Shown here piece after piece: positions 10,969 through 22,755 of a DNA stretch of 64,000 bases. Made by a program: the position numbers and the translations under genes. The notes below the pieces were generated by a model, which was not told the DNA's origin, made no database searches, and saw nothing but the letters and a program-made list of their open reading frames with translations. How positions within the stretch are numbered: the stretch's first letter is position 1; the number at the start of each line of letters is the position of its first letter. This stretch comes from Symsagittifera roscoffensis (taxonomy: Eukaryota; Xenacoelomorpha; Acoela; Convolutidae), in the NCBI RefSeq assembly GCF_963678635.1, contig NW_026971654.1, forward strand, positions 1 through 64,000, given 5' to 3'.

Positions 10969-11590
10969 TATCATTGGCATACAGTTCATAACTAACTATA
11001 TACCAACAATAAATATCTTAAATAGTAAAATCCATATGAAAGATAAGTATACAAGATTGAAAAACGCAGTTTTAGTCATCTTTCAGAGATTAAATAAACA
11101 ACCATCATAATCAGGAACGACAATGACTGAAACCACTCTCATGCAATGTATAAAAATTTTCAATCAAACAGTTTCGTCAATACGATAAAAATCAAAACAA
11201 TCAACAACTTTTCATGTCAGACCTCGATTTCAAACCTATCCATAAACTTTTTCGGATAACAATTTCATCCAAAAATATAAAAAAGACTCAAACTGTGACA
11301 TTATTTCAATACACGTTTATAATAATTCCCCATATCAAATAACATTATCTATAGGACTCTTACGATATTGTGAAACAAACGCTACAACTTCACCCACAAA
11401 CGAAGTAGCATACAAAGTAAATAACAAATTACAACTACTATATATTTGCCAATCAAAAATTCTTGATGAAGAATTATCTATAAATATTATAATAAGTAAC
11501 GAAAAAAGAAATACAAATTATTTCACAAAAAACACCTTATTTTAAACAAACATTCAATATATCACAATATACAGAAGAACAGCAAAGATT
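10969..11590 (+). other. Decayed protease-RT linker
   Basis: A-rich sequence without a usable frame between protease and RT. Similar sequence recurs at about 49950-50150 and 54380-54490 in the two other copies of this family, so it belongs to the element. Confidence 0.5.
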
Positions 11591-11597
11591 TTTAACG

Positions 11598-12420
11598 ATG
11601 TTTAATTTTCAACACTCCCAAATAACACAAAAGAAATTCGACAAATTAGCCAAACTATTTTCGAAATATCCAACAGCTTACGCAACATCCAAATTTGACG
11701 TTGGTAAAGTAAATTCACCATTACATTTAACCTTAAAACCTGATGCAGTTTTCACAAAGAGCAAGCAAAGTACCAATACACTTACATGATAAAGTAAACC
11801 AATTACTTGACATTTTAGAACAATACGAAATTATATCTCCCGTAAACAAAGAAGGACAACCAAAAGGTAACACCTTTTTTAACTCAGTTATCAACCTAGC
11901 TAAAGGAGAATCACTAAAAAAAGTTCTAGACGCTAGATACCTCAATTCACTAATTGACGAATCAAAATGTAATTGGATCATTGAACCCATTCAAGTAATT
12001 TTAACAAAAATTTACGGAAAATAATTCACAACCGCAGATATGAGTAGTGCTTATAATCAAATGCCGTTAGATGAACAATCACATCATCAGTTAGATTAAC
12101 ACAATTCGTTAGTGGAAATCAACAATATGAATTCAATAGACTTTTCTATGGAATATCCATAGGACCAGCAGCGTTTCACTTCTTATGAGTGAAATTTTTA
12201 GACCACTCATACTCAGGAAAAAGGCAATCATATACTTAGACGATGAAATGTTCTTAGTCTTAGAACAATATCATCAAATACTTCAAAACGAAAACAGAAA
12301 GCAGCCCCGGATAAATCACATTTTTTTCTAACACGCGTAAAGTTTCTTGGACACATTATTGAAAGAAACACTATAACTCCATTAAAATCACGCATCCACG
12401 CCATTCAAAAACTTCAACCA
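11598..12420 (+). pseudogene. pol: Reverse transcriptase (Ty3/gypsy type)
   Basis: Overlapping frames show the RT order: SPLHLTLKPDAVFTK (11715-11760), a KGNTFFNSVINLAK block, motif A TADMSSAYNQMPLDEQS near 12030-12080, a FYGISIGPAAF block near 12145-12180, motif C as YLDD at 12232-12243, and VKFLGHII near 12340. Frameshifts lie near 11760, 12025, 12095 and 12190. The catalytic Asp residues are kept but the gene is broken. It would copy element RNA into DNA. Confidence 0.88.
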
Positions 12421-13080
12421 TCTACAAATAAAAAGAAAATCCAAGAATTCCTTGGAATGTTGAATTTCTTAAGCAAATATGTATACAAAATGCAACTATA
12501 CTTAAAACCTTTCTATAACATCCTCCGACAACAAAATAATTTTGAATGGAATAGCGAACATCAAACACGATTTGAAGAAATTGAAAAACTTTTAACAGAA
12601 CAAAATTCAAACACAATTCCAGATCCGAATCAACCATTCTACGCAATATGCGATGATTCAAACTTTGGCTCAAATGGATCAACTAAAATGAACCTCATAT
12701 CAGCAAATTCTCGTTTTTTTTACACAAGCCGAACTACGACTCTCTACCCTCATGAGAGAATGTACAGCTATAAAATATACACTTACAGAATACGAATTTC
12801 TGATACTTGGATCAAAACATTCAACAGTTTTATTTACAGATCACAAACCAATTATATTTATTTCACACAGAAATCAAATCCAAACCATAGAGTTTATAGA
12901 TTTCAATTAATTTTAATGAAATTCCTAATCTACATATAGTTTGGACAGCAGGAAAAAATCGTGCATTACCAGATACAATAAGTAGAAATACGCCACCTGA
13001 ACTACTTGCACGAAAAACTACAGTTGAAATACTGCAAAATATCAAGTTTTATCTTGCAAAAGACGAAATATCACCATGAT
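12421..13080 (+). pseudogene. pol: RT connection and RNase H
   Basis: It begins with IQEFLGMLNFLSKYV, the usual gypsy linker, then NFEWNSEHQTRFEEIEKLL and FYAICDDSNFGSN with the first RNase H Asp near 12652. Later frames show TDHKPIIF near 12840 and VWTAGKNRALPDTISR near 12950, matching the classical TDHKPL and N..ADALSR motifs. At least two frameshifts lie between them. It would degrade the RNA strand during reverse transcription. Confidence 0.85.
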
Positions 13081-13600
13081 TAGAATGCAAATTTGCAGTA
13101 AAAACCGACATTGATCAATCAGAAATAAAAAATTTACAACATTTTTCGCTTTATTTAGATTGTCAAAACAATCTCTACGAAGTTGATTTACTAGGAACAT
13201 CCACATTTAAACCAATTCCATTTTCACAACAATACCCAACAAAAGAAAATAAAACAACAACCACACAAAAAAGATACTTTCACTTTATCAGAAAAAGAAA
13301 ATCTAACTGATAAAATAAAATTATCAGGACCACCAACAAATGACCCAAAATACACAATGAATCAAATTTTTGAACTTCTTGACCCACTCGATACAATTCC
13401 ACTATCAAAATTAGAATTCGAAAATTTTTTTTATCACCAACAGAAAAATTACACCACAACTATAACGAAAATACCAGAACCTTGACCCTGGCATTAGACA
13501 ACTCAATTCATGTTACAAACATAAAACAAAACCAAGTTGATACCACAATCTTAGGGAAAAAAACAGTCCTTCGATATTTAGAAAGTTTAACAATACAACT
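13081..13600 (+). other. Decayed RNase H-integrase linker
   Basis: Fragmentary frames (for example PPTNDPKYTMNQIFELLDPL near 13330) without a known domain, lying where the tether and integrase zinc domain should be. Confidence 0.5.
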
Positions 13601-14839
13601 ATGAATGAAAACACAGATCTTTCAGAATTTCAATTATCTGATTCCAAACTCCCCTGTCTCCCTTTTAGTATGATGTTGATAGCATTCAAAATACCAAAGG
13701 ACACTCAGGATCAGAAAAAAAACATATTCAAATTTTACACAATTTTTCTAGTCTCCAAATGCCCCAATTTGGATTAAAGTTTTATGCAACGAGGGTATAA
13801 TAAGTCAATTGAATAAAACTTATCCAAATCAAAAACAGATAGCACCAAAACAAGGTTTTGAACGACATGTCTATTTTTTAATCATAGAATTTCATTTGAC
13901 ACAAAATGACCAATTTCACCATCCTCTGAAATAAATTCCCTCATTATGGTCATTGTTGACGCATTTACACACTATGTAACACGCAACCTTGTACCTCATT
14001 GTAATGCTTTTTATGCATATAGAACACTCTACGAACACTGTATAGCTAAATTCGGATTACCCGAAATATTAGTCACAGATAATGGCACAGAATTTATAAA
14101 TAATGAAATCATCACACTACGACACTTGTATAACATCCAGCACAAACCACGTACATCTCATGCATCTTGGACAAATGGATTAGTCAAAGGCATGAACCGT
14201 TCGCTACTAGAAGTTGTATCATTAATGGAAATGATACACGATACACTGAATGGTCAGCAGACGTAAAATTATTTCCCTTATCGTACAATTCACAAATCAC
14301 AACAATTTTAGGAATGTCACCATGCGAAATATGTTTTTTAATAAAAAGCCAAGAAAACCAATTACGTTCACAGCAAACGCTCATAAGAACACACAAGGTC
14401 ATTGTCAACCAAATAAAGATTCAATGTGTTATAATCTACAATTACACACACTCGATGAAGATCACTTTCATCATCCACAAAATCTAAATTTAGCCTCCGG
14501 TACACACACCGATTGGATCTTGAATAGAGATAAAAAACATAATGAATTCTACCAAAAAGTAACAAAGAAATTGTTAAAAAGGCAAAATATAAACAACCAA
14601 ATTAAATCACGTTTTATGCCAGCCACAGATTTAAAAACAGGAACATTTGTTCTAATACCAAGTTTTAATACACCAAAAGGATTCTGTAAAAAATACAACC
14701 ACTTCGAAAAGTACCTTACTAAATAATTGACAAACCTACTGAAGTAACATACAAACTCACTGATACTACTAAAAAAGAAATTGTTCAACAACGTGACAAT
14801 TTATTAACTTATTACACAAAAGAATACGCATTACGCGGT
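13601..14839 (+). pseudogene. pol: Integrase (rve), catalytic Glu replaced by Lys
   Basis: The core frame 13946-14266 shows the first Asp in VIVDAFTHY (residue 5), the second in LVTDNGTEF (residue 45), then exactly 35 residues to TNGLVKGMNRSLL. There the third catalytic residue of the DD35E triad, normally Glu, is Lys (AAA at 14186-14188). The C-terminal part continues in other frames: an NNQIKSRFMPATDLKTGTF block near 14590-14650 and a final QQRDNLLTYYTKEY ending at 14839. The N-terminal HHCC domain is not clear. It would be unable to catalyse strand transfer even if translated. Confidence 0.88.
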
Positions 14840-15907
14840 TAACTCAATTATATTCTTTCACAGTTTGAAAAATTGTTCAAAACAATACACAAACAGAACA
14901 AAATCAAACCGCTAATGACAAAAACAACAAAAAGCAAATCAATTCACAAAACGTAACTCCTCAAAAAGCTAACATCCTAAAACAAAAAAAGAACTCAAAA
15001 AGAGAAAAAAATTAGAAAAATGACAGAGAAAATCTTGCCACAAGATCAAAAAGAAAAGTCAGAACATAGAGAATCATCACGACTTAGAAGACAACCTTGT
15101 AAAAATTACAAAACATTCATCCCACATTCTAAAATATTAAAGAAAGTTGAATTTCAAAAACAACTTTAGTTTTAAATTAATAATTTATACCCTTCTCAAT
15201 CAATTTGAACTTTCAAATTTCCGTAGTAACATGCTGAAACACACTTGATAAATTCTAGTTCAAACTCAGCCAATAGGATTCACTCAAATTCGTCACCTTC
15301 AGTATCTCTAACACAAACTCATTAGCCGACAGATATCAACCTCCAGGCATATCTATAACTATAACTTTATAACCTCCAGATCAAAATTAGGCACGTTGCT
15401 AAAATTTGACAACTAAAAGAAATACCACTTCAAAATTACAACCCTCCTCTATCAAAGAATTTAAAAGATCAAAAATATTTTCCCAACTTAGACCTCAAAA
15501 ACCATCTAACCAAAAATTAGCCTAAAGTAAAAAAGAACCACGATCATTTGGCCTAAAATACAAATATTTCACATATACCCCAAATTATCTGACAAGTAAA
15601 AAAAAAATTAAGAAGACCTCCCGATCACCATAAAATAAGCCCCCAACAATTTTTGACAAAACAACCCATTTGTCAAAAAATCAATAAATAATCTGACCAC
15701 ACTTGAAATTCGCCCCAAAAGTTTAAAAAACATTCGACGGAACGAATCAATTCTCCAATGCTTCTTTCTCTAACAGTCGATACTCTTAAACGAATCATCA
15801 TAAACCTTTTCATAAAGATTTCTATCCTATTTAAATTTTGCTAAAATCTTTTATTGAAACTTTCGAAGCCCTAATAATCCATTTGATAATTTTTTGCAAT
15901 CTTTTAA
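14840..15907 (+). other. Post-pol spacer
   Basis: About 1 kb of A-rich sequence with stops in all frames. A Lys-rich frame near 14990-15170 (KRSKRKVRT-like) recurs in the copy at 53990-54100, so it may be a decayed tail of Pol. Nothing else is recognisable. Confidence 0.5.
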
Positions 15908-16090
15908 ATGATACGAATTTTTTTAAGTCGAAAAGATATATTTCTTTTGTTCATAATTTTCCTCACATTCTTGACATCCCTAATCATGACAAGGTGCAAA
16001 TGTATAAAGAAGGCAGAAGTCACATTTGCCCTAGCAACTATTCTCTTAATTCTTTTTATTGAAGAATACTATAACAAACATAAGTTCTAA
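15908..16090 (+). CDS. Small hydrophobic protein, two membrane segments
   Basis: An intact 60-codon frame encodes IFLLFIIFLTFLTSLI, a short Cys/Lys turn (TRCKCIKK), then FALATILLILFIEEYY. This predicts a two-pass membrane peptide, or a signal-anchor left from the start of the envelope reading frame. It lies between pol and the Pro/Ser/Thr-rich ORF. Whether it was ever translated separately is unknown. Confidence 0.35.
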   Translation: MIRIFLSRKDIFLLFIIFLTFLTSLIMTRCKCIKKAEVTFALATILLILFIEEYYNKHKF

Positions 16091-16575
16091 AAATTGATCA
16101 CTCAAACACATTTTCAAAAAAGATAATCAACTACCACTAAACAATCCCCACCAACATCTTTTCAAGAAAGTCCGGTATTACCTACAAGCACCCAAAATCC
16201 TCAAACATCAACACGCATTTCCTTTCAAGATAACCCATACACTTTTTGAGAACGACACGCACGCTTATCAGAACTATTAGAATCAGTCCATCGACAAGCA
16301 ACTTTAAGTGAGCCAACATATCATTTTTACCCCACCTTACAACAAGACTTAAAAAGAGTAAGACATATTAGTCAAAATCAAAATACACTCGAAATAAACA
16401 GACAAATTATACATCCAAGACGAAATCGAAAATTTCAAACTCCCAGAGATCATTTTAGTATACCTCAATCTCCAACAACAATTACCTCAGAAATCTCTAG
16501 CAGTACATTGCCAGATACCCCTACACTTACTCCACAACACAGCATTTCGAATATCTCATCAGACTATCTAGGTTC

Positions 16576-17528
16576 CCGAGAAAGATCTTCACGGAAAATG
16601 AAAATCAACCGTGAGCAGTGGTTGGATAACCAATATCCGGAAAGTTGGTCGTCGCGGGTTGCATCCCATGCCCTTGAAAAGATCATCAGCGAGGGCAAAA
16701 ACAAGAAGAACATGGCTGAGAAAAAGAAGCCCTGTGATTATAGCAGTGATTCACCACACATCTTGATGGTCCAATATAGGGGGAATCACAGTCAGACATT
16801 AGCAAAGAAAGTGCGCGATATCACCAAAGCGCTGATAATATTCACGACGAGGAAATTGAAAACTTGTATGCCCTCTCTAAAATCCTCCTTTTCCAGTGAA
16901 CTGAAATCAAAAGTGGGGTACAGACTTGAATTTTGTGGGTGCAAATCCATCTATGTTGGCCAGACGGTCCGACATCTCACCACAAGGATTGAGGAACACC
17001 GAAAAGAGGATACCCCAGTTGGACAGCATATAAGGCAGTGTGATAGGGAGAGTGGTAAGTCTGATTTTAATTGATGAAAATCAATTACTTACATTAGAGG
17101 CGCTGCACATTAGGAAAGAGAGACCGGCAATTAACACGCGCGACGAGTTTAGAAGTAGGGAGCTGACACTAAGGCTATAGCTCCAGAATCGAAAAATTCT
17201 GGCTAAAACAACAAAATTTTGAAACAACTTACATGTTAGCATAAAAATTAGCCACAAAACAAAAATGTGAAACTAAAAATGAAGAAAACTCTCAGAAATT
17301 TGTGACAAAATGTTTTAAAATGTTGCATAATAGTTGTTACATAATTTCAGTGATAATTGTAAAATTTTGATTCCTTGAATTTTTAAAATTTTGAAGTAAT
17401 GATGTGTGTGACAATTTTAATGATCTTTGATCTTTTTGTACAGATAGTTTAGAATTTCTAAAACCTGAAGATACACAAAATGTGCCAAAACGTTTGTTTG
17501 ATTTTACATTTTTAACGCATTCTCAAAA
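16576..17528 (+). mobile_element. Penelope-like element fragment (5'-truncated) with GIY-YIG endonuclease
   Basis: About 953 bp, richer in G and C in its coding half than the host element, flanked by TATCTAGGTTC at 16565-16575 and 17529-17539. It carries the C-terminal end of a Penelope-like ORF followed by an AT-rich 3' part (17180-17528). The reverse transcriptase domain is absent, as in a 5'-truncated insertion. Confidence 0.8.
16577..17179 (+). pseudogene. GIY-YIG endonuclease domain of a Penelope-like ORF
   Basis: Upstream is a linker block (IIFTTRKLKTCMPSLKSSF), then KSKVGYRLEFCGCKSIYVGQ, where the second half carries the YVG of the GIY-YIG core, then TRIEEHRKE with Arg and Glu-His, and VGQHIRQC. 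After a short deletion and frameshift near 17070 the expected C-terminal end follows (LLTLEALHIRKERPAINTR, then ELTLRL and a stop at 17177-17179). This order is that of Penelope-like retroelements, whose endonuclease nicks target DNA to prime reverse transcription. The frame that enters from upstream belongs to the host ORF up to 16575. Confidence 0.8.
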
Positions 17529-18239
17529 TATCTAGGTTCAACTTCAACATTATAATAAATTCGTGAAAATCCTTTTAACCCCCCAGAATCTACTGAACGC
17601 TTACCATATTGGACTTCACACTCAAATATTCCAGGTGAACCAAATTTAGTAAACGAACCAATAGATATTCCTTCTGATACAACACTATCATCCCTACAAA
17701 AAACGCTTTCCCTTCCATCGACACCATCTCTAAGTAAAATATCACCAACACTTTTCCCCTTAAATTTTCCAAACAATCTTGACGCTCGATACAGAGAACA
17801 ATCATCGTCAAACATCCCTTTACGATTAGATTCGAACACTTTCGTAGCACCTCCCCCAATATTTGGACAACATCAAGAAAGTAGCCGACTCCATACTTGG
17901 GCGCTTAATAAATTACAAAATAGACAGGATAACCACGAAGATATTTGACAACATAATATTCAAATACTTCAACAAAATAGTCTCCAATTGAAATTTGAAA
18001 TCACAGTCAAACTTAAAAAATTGTTCAATACCCTTTTCATCTAAGTGCACCGAATTTAACAGCTCAATCACTACCTCCCCGATTTGTAAAAAGTGAAAAT
18101 ACGTCAGATACACCACAAACACAATTTGATATATTACATTTTAAAATCCAGGATTATCATTTACATGTACTTTTTGAAGATATTCACTTTTCGACAAATT
18201 CTTTTTCTAATTTTTGCCGAACAAAATAAAATCCATCTC

Positions 18240-20770
18240 CTCGCGCAGGACCTCAGGATTTACTAGTAACACATTATGATTGTGAAGAAAACGAACAAAA
18301 AACACTACACAAGTATGCTATAAATATAGTAACACAATGCGAATCGGAACCACAAGCTATAGAAACCACAAATGTAAAAGCAACATTATATTCAAAGCTC
18401 GAGCAACAACACTTACAGGTTATAAGTTCACAGCAACACTTTCAGAAAAGAAAGTACATTGTTCACAAGTTCCTAACGGAAATAAAAATCGACTTGATCA
18501 CGAATCCTTCTACCAGAGTAATATAGAAAGACTGTTACATTTAAAACCCGACAATTTCAAAAACGAATTACTTAGGTTAAACTTAACGAAAAATAAAAAG
18601 TCGAACAGAAAGTTAGTAAACTTTCAAGTTTTTGCCGACTCGGTACATCAAGCAGAACTTGAAAGATATCAAGGACATATTCAATTAGACGAACGATACC
18701 CATATAATGGCACACCAGGACGACTAACATACGACATGCACGATAAACATTGGATACCACACATTGGAATAAATAATCCTTCAAATTGCAAAGCAGATAC
18801 AAAAATAAAGGATACCAAGAAATAATGTTTTCTGATTGGAAAAAAAAACAACTTGAAAAAATACAACTCACACGAGATTTAAAAGATAATGCAGTGATCT
18901 ATCAAGGCATTAGATTACCTTGTAAAAACGATCAAGGCTATTGTGATCCCACAACAAGGACACAAGCAACAATTGTATGGTTTCCCGAAGATACTTGTAC
19001 AACATTTCAAGTGGCAAAAATACACGCTCGAATGATAAAATTTCATGAAAAATTTTTTATTGAATCCATTCTATACGAACAAGTGAACCCATCTCACAAA
19101 CAAAGTACTAATTTCAGAAACATTCATAATATAGAAAATAAAGTGACACATTTTCAAATCTATCACGAAACAGAATTTGCATGTAAATATCGCAATCCAC
19201 TTAATAAAACACAATATTCTGAAATTTTTGTCGAATACGACAAAGGTTCCGACATGACCACTGTAAAAAAATAATTTGACCCTTATGCAACAAGTCACCC
19301 TACTAACGAAGGCACATCATACATCCCAGTGAACCTCATTAAAAGTGCAGGTAGTCCTTGTGGAAAACTAAAACTATGCAACAGTAAAATCACATGTTTA
19401 CAAGAGTTATCTTTAATGAATAATACCTATTTCGACGCAATACACTATGACTTTCACTTAGACATGAAATTAGACTACACGATTAGAAGAATGTTTCAAG
19501 AAATGTCACTTTCTCAACTCGAAACACTTCACCAACTATGCAAATTAGAAAGAACACAGATTTTGCAATCACTCGCAATAGCAGTCTCAAAAGTACCCTA
19601 CGCAGGATATTTGTTTTCAGGAAACAGATCCAAATTCCTTGATTACGAAGGAAACATTTTATGGTTTTATACTTGTACCAAAAAGTATCATCACTATATG
19701 TTTTTTAAGATAAACAGTGTTAAAAAAAAAATTCCCATATTCTACAAAAATAAAGTACATTTTGTTGATACATTTCCAAGACGATCATATTTTTGGGATA
19801 CCGCAGTCCCAAGTGGATCAGAAAACAGCCACAACGTGGTACAATTAAACCCTGATGAAGAAAAGTACTATTTACTAACACCATACCCTACATTAATTCA
19901 ACCATTAAAATAATTTTCACCGAAAGTATTCGAGCCCTTGCTCGCAATCCCAACATCGATTTACAATTGATAGGAAAATATTCTAAGTCGGATATACAAC
20001 ATCACATTAGAACAAAACAATTACAAGAAATACTAACAAAAAATGCGACTATACAACGACAATCAATAGATCAAAATTTAAGAAAACTTGCAGAAACCGC
20101 AGGGTTCTCAGACATTTATACACAAGACTACAGTGGATATTTTAAAGATATTGAAGACTACATATATTTAAACGGTGAAAAATTTAGACCACAAGATATT
20201 TCACCAATTAACAGTTTCAGTTTTCTAACTCTAAAGAACGAAATTCTTGCGCTTCTAGGATGGCCATATTGCATCTTAGAAAAATTGACTATCTTATGCG
20301 CTATGAATAACTTTATCGGATTTCTTTTCTCACTACTAAAAGAAACCTATAATTTTACACACACACAATTAATACACACACAAGAAAACAGACAAGCAAG
20401 CGTGACATGCATACTATTTGCAGGATTCTTTGGAATATTTATATCATCAATAAACAAAATACTTCTAGATGCACAAATCAAAGAATACAATACAAAACTA
20501 TCCACAAGACCAAAAACATATGACGAAGAACATAGTAATACAAATACAACACCTACAGCACCACAAATACCAAACCTACCTCAAAACCATGCACTTTCAC
20601 TAGTTTCCCGAAGTTTTCGAAATCTAGCGATTACAAACCCCCCAAATTTTAGACCAAATACAGTACAAAGTCCCATCCAGCATTTGGTAACACAATACCA
20701 ACGAAATCATGATACATATGAACAAATTATTGAACAAACCCATACCACCATTTTTCAATCTCAAAGTTAA
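18240..20770 (+). pseudogene. env: Envelope-like glycoprotein
   Basis: Four successive frames (about 18240-18825, 18786-19274, 19275-19913 and 19920-20770) read as one long Cys-containing ectodomain followed by a membrane anchor, joined by three apparent frameshifts. Visible marks are a YDC start, a TQC and a later HC Cys pair, several N-x-S/T sites, a PEDTC block near 18980, a LCKLERTQ block near 19545, and a C-terminal hydrophobic pair (about residues 84-124 and 141-163 of the last frame) with a tail of about 100 residues. The order of Cys blocks recalls glycoproteins of envelope-carrying LTR elements and chuvirus-like viruses, but I could not test that. It would mediate cell entry; this copy is broken. 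Confidence 0.65.
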
Positions 20771-21690
20771 TTTAACCCACGATGAGCAGACAAATTGGAT
20801 CCCTCCATCGATCAAATTCCCACCCATTCAATCTCCAAACTCAAATCCCCATTATCCCACTTTTCGCTTTTCCGCCACCGATTAACGACAACTTAATATA
20901 TCATCAGGCATGAATTTTGAGACACCTCAGTTTTTCAAACGGTATCGCAGTTCAAAAACTCCCATGTAGAAACTACCGACAAATTCGCAGATTCCAAACC
21001 ATCCCCTTCTACTTATACCCAAACCACATCTTTTTAAATTTTTACAAAACCCCCCTTTCGACCTACTCAACCCCATAACCAATTTCCTTCCCCTCCACTC
21101 CTTCTCATATTTCACAAATAACCCCGACCTACTCCTCATTTAATTCCGAAAGCTCCAACAAAAACTCCCCAGACAACATTGAAATTTCTGAAGAACCTGA
21201 TAATTTTATAACACAACAACAACAGTAACCATACCCCCACACTCTCACTATTAAACAATTATCATCAACAGCAACACCATCAAATCCACCAACACCTACA
21301 CCACTATCAGATTTAACACAATCACTAGCTCAATCATCCACGTCAACAGAAACATCCACTAGCACAAACCGAGCGTATATAACCTTAAAACGCAAATTCC
21401 CAAGTCACTCATTTCCGTCAAAACCCGGAACCGCCAGAGAATATATAAAACATCCAGATCACACCAACACCCCAAATTATCTCCAAGTAACCCCACCTTT
21501 TTTTCCACAATATACCCTAAGCCATTCTGACACTATCACACAACCACGTAATTTCGTAGATGAGAAGTTTTAATACCTACACTTCATTGGACCGCTTATT
21601 ATAATTTCACTAACCCTCTTTCTTTACCACTTCATAACACCACACTCGATATTTAAAGGACCAAAAACAATTTAAATAGACTAACCAAGT
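20771..21690 (+). other. Low-complexity Pro/Thr/Ser-rich decayed coding region
   Basis: C- and A-rich sequence whose plus-strand frames are dominated by Pro, Thr, Ser, His and Gln (for example a TTTP and SSTSTET-like run near 21240-21370). Frequent stops and frame changes prevent calling a gene. It may be the decayed start of the next ORF. Confidence 0.45.
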
Positions 21691-21794
21691 CACCCACCCC
21701 CCGACAATTTACATATGAAGGATATAAGAAGTTACTAAAAACATTCAAAGCACCCCGAGCTAACGATTACTCGATTGAATACTACGATCATAAT

Positions 21795-22577
21795 ATGATT
21801 AGACTAAATCAAGACCAATTTCTAGATGAAGACCGTTTTGCTAACCCACAACTAAAAAAAATTTTCATCAAAACATCTTATATATTCACCCTCATTATTT
21901 TTGATAAAAAACATGATCATATTATTTTTGAAGCACTAGCAGATATCCAGGCATCTGAAACATTTTACGATAAATTCCAACTCTTTTCACTAACCTTTCT
22001 TTTTTTTTCACCAGAAGAACGCGATTTGCACTGTTCTCACGATATCACGTTGCAAAGTAAACAAACGCACACCTACACATATTTTCGTTTTAATCAAAAT
22101 ATTTTTGTTTTACATACACCATCACGACAAACTCACCACCGATTTCAGTTCCTCAATTCTAAATACACCTCATCCTTTTTTCTTAACTTCACAGAAAAAT
22201 TACTAACTTTCAAGGCATTCTCCGCAACTTCTCATGACCCAGTTACCCAGATGTATACATTCTGTCCCCTCACCAAGACCTTCAGTGACGAACAACCCCG
22301 ACCCTTCATCATCCCGCGTGAATTCATTCAACCTATCGAAATACCCATATTAGAATTCATTCATAATACTAAATACAATCACAAATTATACGATCTAATA
22401 CAGAACACACCTCATGAGTTCGCAGTTGGCACCGAAGAACTAAACATCATAAAAGCACTTCAACTGCTTTGGCCACTGCTGCAAACTAAAAGTGTCATAC
22501 GCATACTAGCTAAATTAATAAAAACATCACACCGTATACACGACATTTTTCCGCATGGTTCCTTCCCCGATGACTAA
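21795..22577 (+). CDS. Unknown accessory ORF of the LTR element, intact (260 codons)
   Basis: The longest uninterrupted frame of the element; an open frame without ATG extends upstream to about 21676. The product is rich in Phe, Leu, Ile, His and Thr, with few Cys, no clear signal peptide and no obvious membrane span. Its C-terminal 60 residues look helical (ELNIIKALQLLWPLLQTKSV). I recognise no family. It sits after the envelope-like gene and before a repeated-motif cluster, a position used for accessory genes in complex retroviruses. That it stays open while every other gene here is broken could be selection, chance or recent exchange. Confidence 0.55.
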   Translation: MIRLNQDQFLDEDRFANPQLKKIFIKTSYIFTLIIFDKKHDHIIFEALADIQASETFYDKFQLFSLTFLFFSPEERDLHCSHDITLQSKQTHTYTYFRFNQNIFVLHTPSRQTHHRFQFLNSKYTSSFFLNFTEKLLTFKAFSATSHDPVTQMYTFCPLTKTFSDEQPRPFIIPREFIQPIEIPILEFIHNTKYNHKLYDLIQNTPHEFAVGTEELNIIKALQLLWPLLQTKSVIRILAKLIKTSHRIHDIFPHGSFPDD

Positions 22578-22755
22578 GTAAAAATAAATTAAATATTACA
22601 ACTAACTAATTTAAATTTGTACTATTATTTTTATGTACATGTTTATTTTATTCTTTTAATCTTCACACCATAATCACCTGCAAGAGAAAAAAAACCCAAA
22701 TAAAAACATAAACTCTCGAACTTATAATAGTCATTGAATCTTATGCACTAAATGA
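22578..22755 (+). other. AT-rich sequence after the accessory ORF
   Basis: Non-coding stretch between the stop at 22577 and the motif cluster. A TTTATTTTATTC tract is present; no signal is certain. Confidence 0.4.

Larger units (their letters stand above)
16140..18050 (+). pseudogene. Pro/Ser/Thr-rich ORF split by a Penelope insertion
   Basis: One frame runs from about 16140 to the insertion point at 16575, with a TGA at 16247. The same frame resumes after the insertion and one copy of the 11-bp duplication (17540 onward) and continues to about 18034, with a double TAA near 17550 and a TGA at 17946. The residues are rich in Pro, Ser, Thr and Leu with no known domain. It could be the N-terminal, mucin-like part of the envelope protein or a separate structural protein. 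The frame agreement on both sides is direct evidence that the insertion came later. Confidence 0.6.

Noticed and set aside
14184-14791. Minus-strand frames over integrase
   Set aside because: Shadows of the plus-strand integrase, whose motifs are clear.
17504-17859. Minus-strand frames of 111 and 89 codons
   Set aside because: They are shadows of the plus-strand Pro/Ser/Thr-rich frame of the LTR element.
9045-17948. TGA read as tryptophan (altered genetic code)
   Set aside because: TAA and TAG stops and many frameshifts interrupt the same genes, so ordinary decay explains the TGA codons.
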